From Euonymus europaeus (lineage: Eukaryota; Streptophyta; Magnoliopsida; Celastrales; Celastraceae): DNA of 64,000 bases. Position numbers and translations under genes: made by a program. Positions 45,411 through 57,864 of the stretch are shown one piece after another. Position 1 is the stretch's first letter. Each line of letters starts with the position of its first letter. The stretch lies in contig OY756963.1 in NCBI GenBank assembly GCA_963580455.1, positions 20,789,555 to 20,853,554 of the forward strand, given 5' to 3'. The notes beneath the pieces were generated by a model. The model saw only the letters and a program-made list of their open reading frames with translations. It had not been told where the DNA came from and did not search any database.

Positions 45411-46977
45411 GTAAGAAATCTATCACATTCTAGCTGTTTTTGGTGCGTTCATGTGTCTGTTTTATTGTAAGAGAGAGCAATGCAGCTCGATCTACTACTT
45501 TCTCTCAGATTCAGCTCTTGATGTTTTATTGTCGATGTCTCTCTTAGTTTCCTGCTCATTTCTCTGTCGGCTCTGTGGTTTTCTGGATATTGTTCATCTT
45601 TTCTATGCAAAAGGAGGGATTTTGGCTAATTATCCAGCTTTTGTTATTTTCCCCTTGGGATTCTGGGGTATCAAGTGTTTTAATTTTTTGTGTCGTGGTT
45701 TTGGCCATTTGTTGATTCTTTTATTTATTTATTTCTGGTTTGCTTTGTAAATGGATGTTTGAACACCCTGGTGGGTTTTGCATGCATTTGTTGAGTTCGA
45801 TGGATTCTTTTCTTATTTTTTTGGGTGTTTGAGCCTTTTCATTCTCATTTTGAAGCTTCTCCTATTGTTTCGTAGACTTTTGATTCCTTAATTTCCATTA
45901 TATAATGGTGGATTCTTAAATCAATACAAAGAGATGAAGATTTTATCCACTTCTATTTGTCTCATGCCCCCGATTCTATTTGTTTATATCATTTTTTTAA
46001 AGTTTCTTTCTGAATTAGAGGTTTCCCTCTCTCTTTGGAAATAATGTGGGAATATTCAATGAATCCGTAATGCCTCAGATTATGCACTTCAGCAAGTGCA
46101 CTTTTTGAAGGTTTCAAAATGATAATTCTCTAGCCTTCGGACACTGGGATCAATTTTTAGTTTGTTTCGTGGATGTTCAACACTGCTAGGATGAGTAGAT
46201 CTGAAAAGGCGCAGACTTTCATGTATAGGTATCATGATCTGTATTATACTATTATTGTAGGATCTTCGCAGCAAAGGCAATATGGACCTTCTGTGTTCTT
46301 TATAGGCAAACCAATTATTCTGTCTTTCATTTCCCAGCTACTATGTTTCCAAGACAGGGTCAGTTATAGTGTTTTCGATGTACTTGAGCAATAATTTTAT
46401 GTGATCATAGGTTTACCCAGATTTGCAGTTTTTGGATTGATTTCTGGAATTTCTCAAAGTAAGAGGTGAATCTATTTTCAAGCACTTAGTTTTCATTATG
46501 CAGTAGAATTTTTTGTAAGCAAAAATGCATATGTTTTCTGGGATGTATAAGAATCAAACCTCAGAAGTCTTAGGGTGATGTGTTGGATTTATCATGTTTG
46601 GCAGCTTAACGCTGCCAGGGATATCATTCTCAACCAGCATAACAAAGTCACAACCCATACTTAGAGTAATGCGACAGTGAGCATGTGCATTCTCCTTGTT
46701 GAATGTAAGGTTAGTATCACCTTCTCCTCACTCAAGGCTGTGGAGTTTACCAACAGAAAATTCTTTAGAACATTCATAAAGGTTCGCCATGTGAATACTT
46801 TTGCACCACCCCATGCAATATCACCTGCTAATTTTGTGGAACTGATGATCATGGAATGGAGTACATCTTTTCCTTTTACATGGGATGTCTTATACATCTG
46901 CTTCTAGGCATTTGTCTCTGTTTGTTCTGCCTTTCAAATGTGTTTTACTTCATGGTTTACTATTCATATGCAGTTTG

Positions 46978-49900
46978 ATGGGACGGGAGCTCACTAATGT
47001 GCATATGGACAAACCAAATATGGTTGTAGTGTCTTCAAATGGCGTTTCTCATGGAAAGGCTCTTGTTTCTCCCAAAATCTTGGAAGAAAACATCGATGAA
47101 AAGGAATATGATGTCAAGGAGTGCACTGCAGAGAACTCAGTTGAGATTTGTGATGAGAAGCAAGATGTGCTTGGTATCAAAAGCAGTAATTGTGATGCTG
47201 AACTTTCTAGGGTAAAAAATGAGAAGCTTGCAGTTCAGAAGTCGAGTGATAATAAAGTTTCAAAAACTTCTGAACCAAAACCTGGTGGTGCCAGAAATGG
47301 AAGTCCAAATCACACTGTTCCACATCCATTTTCTCTGGCAACCGAAAAGCGTCCCGGCGTGAACTGTTTGGCAAATGCCAACAGTGCTCACTCTCCTAAT
47401 GCTACAAAGAAATCACAGGTAGGGAGACTCTTTTTTTTGTTCTTATGGCCACAATGAGAAAGCTTGACTTAACCTCAATCCCAATTATTTAGGTCGGGTT
47501 AAGTCTTAGGATCCTCCAGTTGCATAGTTGAGTTATTGAAAGGAATGTCTTTCCCACTTCTACACGCAGTAGCGATCATGGCAGGAGAAACATATAAGGT
47601 TTCAGTAGAGGATTTGATTTCCAATTTCTTGTTTTGAGTTTTATTTCCTAAATCTGGTATCTGACCCACATTTCAGGCATATTTGAAACGACTTACCTTG
47701 TAAAACAGTCACGTTTTTCTTTCTTCTCATTGACGGAGGACAATTCTTGGTTTGATTTTAGAGAATACAGTTGATCTAAAATAATAAGAATGGGTCGACA
47801 GTATTTGTAAAGGAATTTTGGAGCTTTTAATGGAGGGTTATGATAGGTAAAAGAGCAAAAAAGTGTTTGGGGAATCAGGGGTTTTGTTGATGAGAGAATG
47901 AGACATAATTTGGAGTGGAACTTTGTGTGTCCTTTAGAATTGTAGCATTGTGAAGTTTCAGGGTAGTTTTGTTAAGTTGTTTAAGAATTGATAACTAGGC
48001 AATTGGAATCTCTAGTTTGAGGGGTATTGATACTTACATTTTGCTTTTTCTTTCAGCCAAACTCACCTTCGACGGCAAGGAAGCCTTTGCATCCAGATAA
48101 TAAAAAGTATTTTGATGAAGAAGATGCTTGGTCTGTTGCTTCCTCGTATCCTTTGCATAATCACTTTTTATTTCAGAATTTAACTTCCATGACAAGATGA
48201 ATTAAAACACAAGTGAGGAAATAAAGAAAAAGGTGGAACTTCTCTTTTAGCGGAATACTTTTGTGGCGGGATTGTTTGCTTCTTATTTTTGGTTCTGGTT
48301 TTTCCTTAGCCATGTATAGTACTGCTACATCTGTACGGACAATTAAATCCAGAGTAACTATTGGATCAGCTCCCACGTTTAAAAGTGCAGAGCGTGCAGA
48401 GAGACGGAGGGAGGTAATGTCCTCCTAAAAAGATTGACTTTAAATTTGTTCTGCATGGATTCTCTTACTCTACTAGTCTTATGTACTTCTTGAATTCCAT
48501 CCCACTCTGCAATATGTACTGCATCTTTTAAGTTAGTAATCTTGTTTCAAATTCCCCCCTTCTAGTTTTACTCAAAGTTAGATGAAAAACACCAAGCTCT
48601 GGAGGTGGAGAAAAGCCAGTCTGAAGCAAGGCAAAAGGTATTTTCTTCACTCGTGGTTTTTTGCGCCGCTCATGTTGATGTCTGCTTGCAGGATTATATA
48701 ATTTGTGTCATTCATGGATAATTGTTTTTGTAATAATAAATAGGCCTTTTATTTCTTACAAAAAGAAAAGTGAACCTTTTTCTTTCGGTAACAGGAAGAG
48801 CGAGAGGCAGCCATCAAGCAGCTTAGAAAGAACATGGTAGTTAAAGCAAATCCAGTACCTAGTTTCTACTATGAGGCGCCTCCGCCAAAGGCTGAACTTA
48901 AAAAGGTATTTTTTTTCCTTCAGATTTTCTTTCAGTTTGCATACGATGACAAAATCCAACAGAAAATGCAAGTATATTGAATGGACATAGTATGACTAGG
49001 ACTTATCTACACCAGAATACTGGCAGAAAATAAAAATATTCCTTCTCAAATTTATTCTAATTAGATTTTTTTTTGAGTGCAATGCTTCTGGGGCTGTTTT
49101 TTTGGTGAAAATTGGTGTAAGGGATGATGAGGTAAAGGCCATAGCTTTAGGCAAGAAACTCCAACGGCCTGTTTGGAATGGGAATGTAAGCTGATGATAT
49201 TAGTTCTTATGGATACTATCAAAATAACTGGATACCAGTGCATTATGGACTACTACTTGAATTGAATTCTAGTTTTTGAGGTTTCACCCAGTTGATTTTC
49301 AGAGTTTTTTTTGTTTTCCTTGGTTTTTAGAAATGCATTTGTAAACTTGCATATGTTAATTGATGCAAACAAGTAGCAATAAACCTAATATAAATCAAGA
49401 GAGAAATCAAACACAAGGATTTACTTGGTTCGGCAATGTGTCTACTGCCTGGTAGAGACTGGCAATTTCTTATTCATCACATATGGTTAACCCAACCCCA
49501 AGGGGGAAGTTCTTGTCAATCTCCAAGAGTGGAAGGCAAGGCAGAAAACTGTGTTCAGCTTCCTTTATTATCTGCATGTATACTGCTTTCTTTTGTCATT
49601 TCTGTACATGAGTGTGATATTGTAAACCACAAACAAAATGTATATATATTCTACCTGTAGCAATTATTGGGTATTATAATGTATGTCTCACTTTGAAGTT
49701 AAATTTAATGCAGCTGCCTCTGACTCGTCCCAAATCACCGAAACTTAGCCGGAGAAAGAGTTCAGGTGATGCAGTCCACACATCTCCTAATGAAAAGGGG
49801 AAATGTTGCACTCGTATGCACCGTCACAGTCTTGGACCTCTTGGTAGTCGTAAAGAATCCATTGCCGGCAACAATAACATAAGTAAAGGACAGATCAATG

Positions 49901-50022
49901 GACAGAATGGTAATGGCAATTACAAGGTTAAGGACCCTTCAAAGCAGGACAATGGGACAAGAAAGTCTACTTCTGTCAAGATTACTGAGCAAAGGGCTGC
50001 TGATATAAGTGTTGAGTCATAA
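46978..50022 (+). CDS. WVD2-like microtubule-binding protein (TPX2 C-terminal domain)
   Basis: A plant microtubule-associated protein that binds and bundles cortical microtubules and influences anisotropic growth. Six coding exons: 46978-47418, 48057-48145, 48320-48413, 48566-48637, 48795-48905 and 49714-50022. They join in frame to 371 residues. The N-terminal 200 residues are polar and probably disordered. The TPX2/KLEEK domain begins at about residue 209: [60 protein letters not shown], and [17 protein letters not shown]. The C-terminus is Ser/Asn/Lys-rich and ends DISVES. It resembles Arabidopsis WDL3/WDL4. All introns are GT-AG. A short upstream in-frame extension exists on the genomic strand but lies before the likely acceptor at 46973, so Met at 46978 is chosen. 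Confidence 0.92.
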
Positions 50023-50334
50023 ACACCTGGTTTTACTGACTTAAAAATGGGGGAAGGTGGTGGCCTTCAATATCTTGAGTTGCCCTGAAAGAAAATAGCC
50101 TGCTTTGATGACATGATATGCTTTCTTTTTTTCTTTCTTTTTTAATCTGAACTGTATATGTTTTGTTAGTTATTTGGTACATATATGAAAGACTCATGAT
50201 TCTGAGATTCGCTAGTGTTAGACAATGTCTTGTTGTAACAATCTGAGTAATCAGACATTTTCTTGGTGAGGTATTGCTACTTTCTTTTTCTAATGCTGTT
50301 TTCTTTCTTTCTGCCACTTGTTTCTACCGACAAG

Positions 50335-51350
50335 CTGATCACATGTTGAAAATCCCGAAGCCCATGGGAATTGGGCCAATGGAGACTGGCCCATGACGAG
50401 GCCAGTAAGCCCATGACATGCTTTACACTGATGCGGCCTATTTATGAGGCCCAACTTCAGGAACAACAAATGACTCGGTTCACGTTGAAAATGGCAAGGC
50501 ATCGACAACACAAAGCTTTCATAGAACTTTCAACAAAGAATGGATTTCCCATGTTTTTATTTTTGGCCAACAACAGTAACATTCTTGCCATCGCACCAGT
50601 GAATGCAACCCCATCCGAGAAGGATGGTGCTGGCTTGACTTTTATATTTTACTCTGTAAGTGAAATTAAAAAAAAAAGGTGGCAGCTGGATCAGTGAAGG
50701 TGATAAAGGAAAAACTTCTGGTTGTGCCTATAGTGTGGTCGATCAGATGAAAGATCACAGCTCCTCTATGAATTTAAAGGGGCAGAATTCTGGCAGACAC
50801 TATATGGAAAGAGAGTTCATTCTCTTCGGTGTTGAGCTAAAACAGACCAACCAAACATCAACATCGATGTTTCTGCCCAACAGGGAGTTTGCAGTTGTTG
50901 TTGTCAAAACACCAACTGGAAAGCTAAATCTTAATCCAGTGCAGCGAAACAAAGAGTAAGTCTTGCTGGAGAAGGGTTTCTTGAAGGATTTTCCAGAAAA
51001 TAATGCTCAGTGTCAAACCGTTTTCAGCTTTTTACAGAGGTAGTGTCTTCCCTATTGCGCATCACTAATGTAGCCCCATTGAAAACTTGCTTTCTTGCAG
51101 GGAGGGTCTCAACAGAACAAACCCTTCCTGAGCTTGACACCAGTGGACAAGGGAATCTATGCTGTCGAATTTAGTTTGCCGATTTCCTTGCTACAAGCAT
51201 GCTTCATTTCTGCCTCTGTTATTTGCTGCCAGAAATCATTTGACCAAAAAGAAACTAGTAGTCTAGTACCACCATATCTGAAGAAAAAGATGTTCAGGAT
51301 CCATCTGTTAGTGCAAGAGATGAAACAAAGAACTCCCCCGCCACTCTAAC
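50335..51350 (+). pseudogene. DUF3527-family gene fragment, frame-shifted
   Basis: DUF3527 is a plant-specific domain of unknown function. Remnants in order: LQEQQMTRFTLKMARHRQHK then AFIELSTKNGFPMFLFLANN (frame of 50371), then after an A-run at about 50668-50677 the frame changes to GSWISEGDKGKTSGCAYSVV, EREFILFGVELKQTNQTSTS and LPNREFAVVVVKTPTGKLNL (frame of 50660). A scrap with LSLTPVDKG follows at about 51120. The frame change at the homopolymer, the missing 5' part and the missing C-terminal Gly/Cys-rich segment show it is broken. Family assignment is from memory. Confidence 0.65.
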
Positions 51351-51825
51351 TGGGTAACCACATATCAAATACACACCAAATCCACCTCTCTCACCCCTTG
51401 GGAGGGTTTAGGTTCATGTGACGGAGCTTTTAAAGTGCTCTTCACATAGCTTTGGAGGTCGTAAATCAACTCCTCAAGGAGAATGTTCATGTGAAGAATC
51501 AGCCATTTACAGTATTTTTCTTCTCTTTAGATCCCAGCAGAAGTTTTGGCGTTGTAATTGTGCATCCTGTGTTACAGTAGGAACATCACCCTTATATAAA
51601 AAAAGAACGGCATCGCTCAATGTCAAAGTTAATATACTTCATGAAGAACTTGTTTCTGCAGAGAAACATTCGGGAAATATTCATCATGCTCTATTGGATA
51701 ACTCAGCCGATTATGCAAAAGTGCCAGAAAAATATTTATTACTCTCATGCTATATATACTCATATAGAAGTATCTAACAACTAAGAAGAGTACGACAGAA
51801 GGCAATGCTAGTATCTGGAAGTATG
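51351..51825. other. Tail of the decayed fragment and NTF2-like 3' flank
   Basis: No intact gene. The 119-residue plus frame at 51418-51777 (containing NILHEELVSAEKHSGNIHHA) has a protein-like look and may be another displaced piece of the DUF3527 gene; I cannot confirm it. Confidence 0.35.
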
Positions 51826-53356
51826 TCACAAGTCAACAGGAGAAGCATGGTGAACACAGATAAACCATTGCCCATTTATCTTCTCAAACACATTTGTTAC
51901 AAACTGTGCACCCCAACTGCTACCTTTTGTCCTAACGAATTCTACACATGTAACATACCCTGCATCCCCCCTAAAATGAACTCGAATATCTTTCAGCTCA
52001 ATCTCCAGCGGGAAATCATAGTTCATCCATACAATCTCCCAGCTTTCCATAACACTGTCATAACCAATTACCCCACTAGCACCAGGATGCACACAGCAAC
52101 AGTTGTCTCCCTTTGCCCATAGAGCTTGCATCACAGCCAAATCGCCATCCCTAAAAGAATTATAGAATCGAGCATTTACTGCAAGTACTGCAGCCCTGGT
52201 ATCCTCCTGGAGTACACGTAGGCTATCCCTGATTTTTGCAGCTTGGGCATAGTTCTCCTCCTTGATGGCAATCTGCAAATCCTGTACTAAGATTTGCTCA
52301 TCCAGTATACTGCTTTCCCCACTAAAGGTTCCCTCCGACTCATCATTTTTTACTTGGCAAGCTCTCAGTGAATGTAAACGAGATGCTCCCCCAAATGGAA
52401 CTGCAGCAAACAAATATAAGATTGTCTCAGCCAAAAACAAACTAATTAAGTAATGAAAGATAATTTGGAGACCAATCATAAGTTGACGTAAAAAGGTAAA
52501 AGCATATACAACACGAAGTCATAAAATCTTTCAGCAGGTTAATTAAGGTATTGAAATCACAATGAAACCTCACTTTTGACATCTTCAAATAAAACATTAA
52601 ACATGGTTCCACCACGAAGACAATTAGGAACGTTCTCTAAGAGATGAAAAATGAAATTGTTGCATTTATCAAGCATTCTCTCACGTAAAACAACCAAAAT
52701 CTGGTGAGGTTGATTCATGAAACAGTGAAAACAAATATCATAGAGTATAACCTGACAGGCAAACTAGAAAGCAGATTATGAAGAATGAGACAGTAGATTA
52801 CTTACAGGGTCTACCAGGGTACAACTTGAGATTACAAACTCCAGAATTATCAGCTAAGACTATATCACCTCTCTTCGAGTAAGGTAAGGAAAGCTGGTAA
52901 ATCCTCCTAAAACTATTAATTGAAAAGTAAGGCAGGCAACCCATCTTCCAGCCATCCATAACACTTGCCTGCAACAAAGTAATTGCGATCTGATTTCATG
53001 ACAGATTCAAAATTACCTTGATCATATAGATATATGTGCTCGACAGAGATGCTTCGTGCTCCATTGTCGAATTGCAAAACAGTATTAACGCATGACTATG
53101 AATCTCAGTTCAGTTCAGTTCAGTTCAGCTTTTTTATCAAACAAAACAATAAGCGAGTCATTTGCATCGAAAATATAACATAATTTAGCTAACGCTGAAT
53201 GATTGACCAGAACCGTAGAACATGATAATACTCATAAAAGTAGAAATGACAAAAATCATAAAATTAGGATGATAAACAAAGAATCACAAGCAAAACAAAA
53301 GACTTCTCAGAAGCGCAACTCACATTGGAGAAGAATACTGATCCTGCGCCGGCCAT
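51826..53356 (-). CDS. UVR-motif plus SnoaL/NTF2-like protein, probably plastid-targeted
   Basis: Three exons on the minus strand: 53356-53324, 52968-52806 and 52400-51826. They join in frame to 256 residues. Residues 1-65 are rich in Ser, Arg and Lys with few acids (MAGAGSVFFSN, SINSFRRIYQLSLPYSKRGD), plausible as an organelle transit peptide. Residues about 101-130 form a UVR-type helix pair (QDLQIAIKEENYAQAAKIRD), and 138-254 a SnoaL/NTF2-like fold (AVNARFYNSFRDGDLAVMQA, CCVHPGASGVIGYDSVMESW, NVFEKINGQWFICVHHAS). Plant homologues with this pairing are annotated as NTF2-family proteins with unknown ligand and reaction. The large last exon could be misread as starting at an intronic Met; splicing to exon 2 gives GRPFPFGGASR instead. 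Confidence 0.88.
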
Positions 53357-54306
53357 GGTTGAGGAAAATACCAATGAACTTACCGATCGATAAAAGAAAA
53401 AGGTAGGTTTAGGTTCAGGTTGAGGGTTTTATCCTACCGAACTTTCTGAACAAAAGCTCTGAAAGGGTTTTGACATCTTCGCTTATCCCGTGAGAGACGA
53501 GATCACGAGACCTAAAGGAGAGTTATATAAATTCGGCAATCAGCCCGAAAGATGGTTTACGCTGTACTGGGCCAGGCTGTATAGTGCAAACTGCAAAGAG
53601 TGTAACTGTGAAGTCCAGCATTGTGGGCTTAAACAATGGATGGTTGATGATTTAGGAGTTCAAATCCATATGTATTGGGCCAATATGGCAAACACATTTG
53701 GATCTTAAGGACGAAAGTCCAAAGGATATGAGAACTTAGAAACGACGTAGTTTTCGTTCTAGAAAGGAAGACGAATGATCCCAGCCCCACTGGGACTAAG
53801 AAGAAATTTGGTTCGCGAGCAGGATAGATGTACGTTAATGGCCATGTACAAAGAACAAAGTCAATGGAATGACAATATTGACCTCGCAGTCTCGTAGCCT
53901 GAATCTGTTTCAAAAGGCAGCCAGTCTCATGCAATGACGCAGTCTCTGAGAAGGTCCGTCACTGCTGAAGTCTTCGAATGCATAAAGACTCCCTTTTTTT
54001 AATTAGTAAAATTGAGGAGAGAAAATAAGGGGGAAAAAAATAGGTTAGAAAGTATGGGTGGGATGACGCTTTTAGGCTGGAAGGTGAGGCTCACCAACCT
54101 CACCTTTCAACACAGTCATCCATTGTACCCAGAATAAAACTAATCACTTTATAGCAGGGAAGGAAAACGAAGGTAGATGAAGGAAACAAATTAGCTTCCT
54201 CCTTTTCCTTTAGTAAGATCACTCCTCGGAAGTATATGTCCATTTGTGGATTCAGAGATCTGAATTGGGTTCCAGGTTCTATTGTCATTTGGTGCTGCTT
54301 TTGAAA
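53357..54306. promoter_or_regulatory. Shared divergent promoter region, NTF2-like (-) and reticulon (+)
   Basis: 950 bases separate the two opposite start codons with no gene between. TGGGCC-type motifs occur at about 53570 and 53679, typical of broadly expressed plant genes. The two short frames here have no family resemblance. Confidence 0.45.
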
Positions 54307-55662
54307 ATGAGTTCCTCCGATCGATTGTTTAACAGGCAGAGGACTGTTCATGAGATCCTTGGTGGAGGTCTGGGTAAGTCCAAGTTGATCATCATTTTTC
54401 GTGGGTCGATTTTTTTGTTCTTTTCTGATCAAATCCAGATTTTAAGTTCATTCTGATCAGGTCTAGATTTAATTTTTTTCTCTATTGAAAAAAAGTGTTC
54501 ATTCTGTATTTCACAGCTGACATGGACTTCATTGATTTCTGTACTTGATGTACTTAATTTGTTGAATGTAGAGTCGCCTGTCTTTGTTTACATTGTAAGA
54601 TCTTCATTATGTTGCGATCCAACAACACTGGATTTAGAGTTGTGATCGAAAATTTTATGTCGATCGGTCTAATTTCTTTCCTGGAAACAGTGGCTGATGT
54701 GATTCTATGGAGGCAGAAGAATGTAACTATGGGGATATTGCTAGTAACTCTAGCTGTTTGGCTCGTGTTTGAGAGATCTGGTTATACCCTGTTGTCCCTC
54801 GTCTCTAGTGTGCTCCTCCTCCTCTCATCCATCTTGTTTTTCTGGTCAAAATCTGCGGAGATTCTCAATCGGTAAGCCACAAATGCATTGTCCTTCTTTG
54901 CCATAAAAACTGTTACTTTGTCATTCTAAACCTAATAAGTTAAGTTAGTATTGCATTTCACATTATTTATATATATTCTAAGTTTCTAACAATATTTTCA
55001 GTATTGAATTAGTATCAATTGTGCCTCTGTTCCTGGATGATGTCTTCTTAGTTTGAATTACTTTAATCTTCTCTTGATTTGAAGAATGTTAGCTTACATA
55101 TAAATATGTGTTTGGGAACTTGAACTGCAATACGATTTCCATTGAACAGGCCTGCTCCGCCTCTACCGGAGTTGCATCTCTCAGAAGAAATGGTAAATGA
55201 AGCGGCAGCTTTCTTCCGCATACATTCAAATGCTTTACTCTCAGTCTCTCAAGACATTGCACTGGGTAGAGACTCAAAGTTGTACTTCAAAGTGGCAACA
55301 TACCTGTTAGTGATTTCTGTTATTGGTAGCTTGACAGATTTCCTCACTTTGGGCTATGTCAGTAAGTATCATTGTTTTGTTATAAACTGATCGAGCTGAT
55401 GAAATATGAATGAATATATATATATATCAAAGGAACATCTTGTCCCACTTTTAAGCTATTATTTTCTGTTATTTGTTTTCCCTTTGTCGCAGGCCTTGTT
55501 ATCATTCTAACGGTTCCAGCGCTGTATGAGAAGTATGAAGATTGGATCGATAAGTATGCCATGATGGGATATCGGAAGTTGAAGCAGCTGTATCTGAAAT
55601 TTGATGCGATGTGCACCAGCAAAGCCCAGAAGTGGATACTGGAGAAGAACAAACTCAGTTGA
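54307..55662 (+). CDS. Reticulon-like protein B (RTNLB)
   Basis: An ER membrane-curving protein that shapes tubular ER. Four exons: 54307-54373, 54691-54871, 55150-55361 and 55493-55662. They join in frame to 209 residues. The short N-terminus (MSSSDRLFNRQRTVHEILGG) is followed by the reticulon homology domain: VADVILWRQKNVTMGILLVT, a first hydrophobic hairpin (about residues 37-75), a hydrophilic loop with PAPPLPELHLSEEMVNEAA, a second hairpin (about 128-170) with LVISVIGSLTDFLTLGYVSL, then VPALYEKYEDWIDKYAMMGY and a lysine-rich end EKNKLS. Length and the minimal N-terminus match the small plant RTNLBs such as Arabidopsis RTNLB12/13. A broken copy of its 3' end lies at 58.8-59.2 kb. Confidence 0.94.
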
Positions 55663-56310
55663 TTGATTTCTGATGAAAATTTGTACTGGAAATTTATTTC
55701 TATAAGTACTGTGGCTTCTTAATGAGCTCTGTGGTAGGTGGGGAGGGAGAGTAATATGATTATGGCTTTTGTATCTTCATTTCCATTGCGGAATTTTAAG
55801 GTTTTTGATGAGAAAGTGACAGATTTTATGACATTTAAAGAAACAACGAGTGTAAGTTGGCAGAAATGTAAATGGGAAGATACAGTTTTGTTGCCTTGAA
55901 ACTATCAGATGTTATTTGTCGCCATAATTGCAATTTACTTTGAAGACATGGAGCAATACACCCTGTACAGGGAGCAACTCATTGACATAGAGGAATGCAA
56001 CAAGAGCTGAGAAAAGACAGCAGACATAGCTCCAACCAAGTCGGTGAGTGACAAGGAAATATAGGAAGTTAGAGACTGCAAGCCTAGAGTGGCATTCACA
56101 ATGAGAATTGAGTCGGTATTGATGGACCGCATTAATGAAATAAACACTAGAAAAGGTTACAAAGTACAAATTAATATTAAAAATAGCAAATTCACTTTAC
56201 TTCCACGGCAAAAACAAAAAAAATTGTTACATAGCTTACTAGCAAAACAAAATTTCAAGGGAATGAATAATCACTATGAAAATTCAACACCGTAGCAAAC
56301 AGGGAGACTT
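55663..56310. other. Reticulon 3' flank
   Basis: 3' untranslated sequence and intergenic DNA; no further gene. Confidence 0.5.
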
Positions 56311-56720
56311 AGAGCATCCACAATGGTGGTTACATCCAATTCCTAACAAAATTTAAGTTGGGTTTCATCTTTATTACATAATAATTTAAGCCACACTCTC
56401 TCACATCAATAAAACATGTTTTTTAATACATCAATATCAACAAAACACAAATTTCTATATATTTTGTCTTCTAAAAAGAAAGTCAAGCATCTACACTTTC
56501 ATTCATTCATCCTATTTCTAATAAAACTATACAAAAATCAATATTTGGTTTCACATATTTTATAAAAAGTCAAGCATTTAACTCATTCATATCAGTAAAA
56601 CACATCTTTCAATATAATCACATTAACAAAATATATTTTTCAATACAATCATATCAATAAAAACACATATTCTTATACATTATTTCATTTCTAGCAAAAA
56701 TAAATAATTATGAGTGCTAG
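56311..56720. mobile_element. Family B MITE-like repeat, fullest copy
   Basis: The left end is GAGCATCCACAATGGTGG; the right end near 56715 is a weak inverse of it (TTATGAGTGCTAGC). The inside is AT-rich with repeated TCAATA(T/C)(A/C)ATCA phrases and the TATAAAAAGTCAAGCATT block shared with 26.6 kb. Confidence 0.6.
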
Positions 56721-56774
56721 CTAAGAGGCAGTTTACTTTTGTCATGATTTAAAGCTTATGGTGTTCATCATTTA

Positions 56775-57180
56775 GGGCTTGCTTGGATTGGGGGTTTGTA
56801 GAGTTAAGTAGGGAGGGTTAAGTAAAGTAGTAATTATGTATCTTACTTGGATTTAGATGAGGAGGGGTTAGGAGCATAGTGTAGGGAATAAATTATCTCC
56901 TACACTACTCTCATTAAGTGATAATTGTAACCTCTAAATTTGAGGTGTTATGAGGGTAGAGTAGGAGATCATAAGTCATTTTAATTTTTTAATTCTTTAA
57001 TCTACCTTGCTCTATCTCCTATCCAAGCAAAATTAATAATTTATATTTCAATTAACTATTAGTCTATCCAATCAAGATAGAGTTTCATTTGATTACTCTA
57101 CTCTACTTTACCTTACTTAATTTTCCCTTACATTACTCCTCTTAACCCTCATTTTTTTTATTTTTTTATCCAAGCAAGCC
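56775..57180. mobile_element. MITE with GGCTTGCTTGGAT inverted ends, family A
   Basis: GGCTTGCTTGGATT begins at 56776 and its inverse ATCCAAGCAAGCC ends at 57180. GTTAAGTAGGGAGGGTTAAG and GTGTAGGGAATAAATTATCT inside are shared with the copy at 42.7 kb. No coding capacity. Confidence 0.8.
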
Positions 57181-57864
57181 GTTACCCTCAATATGACGAT
57201 CTATAAGAAAGTTAATGGGCGGTCACAATTATTTACACCCTTGCTTAATGAGTTTTTGTTCTCAAGTTCGAATCCTATACAGAGAAAGACAAATATGAGA
57301 GGGAGCGAGATCAAGAGAGACACACGTAATGGTGCACTTAAAATCAAACACTATAAATTTTAGAATGTGCAGAGAAAGTGATGAGTAAAATAATATGTAG
57401 AAAAGTAAAAAAAAATGTATTGGAAGGTGTATTTTTAAGTGAAAAAAGTAAACAAATTGTATTGGGAGATGTGACACTTGATATTTGAAGAGTTTGATAA
57501 TAAAAAATGAAAAAATTGTATTGAAATATATATTTTATCGAAGAGGGTATTAAAATATATGTTTTGATAATGCGAATAAGTAAGTGAGACCTAATTGTAT
57601 CTAATAAATGTGACATCCGATTGAAATATTTAAAATGTTTGAAAATAATGTCCATTCAAGATTTCTATTAAAGAGAGAGGATGCACGGAGACGGGGAGTA
57701 AATATAAATAAAAATTTCACATTGATTATTTTTAACAAATGAAATAAAAAAAAAATCAATTACTCAAAAGTCATTTACAGCGTACCTAAAGCAAGATTGG
57801 GCCCACAATCCCCACTATTAAAGCACAAAAATTTATAACAAATCCATTTATCACACTACCAAAG
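57181..57864. other. DET2 upstream region with a family B-like repeat
   Basis: The minus strand of about 57340-57670 carries phrases like CAAAACATATATTTTAATAC and AATACAATTTGTTTAC, resembling family B repeats. The last 150 bases should contain the DET2 promoter; no clear TATA box stands out. Confidence 0.45.

Noticed and set aside
45451..45750. 99-residue hydrophobic plus-strand frame
   Set aside because: It falls in the T-rich 5'-UTR intron of the WVD2-like gene; T-rich DNA always yields Phe/Leu-rich frames.
53490..53708. 72-residue plus-strand frame between the NTF2-like and reticulon genes
   Set aside because: It lies in the divergent promoter region and lacks any recognised domain or splice structure.
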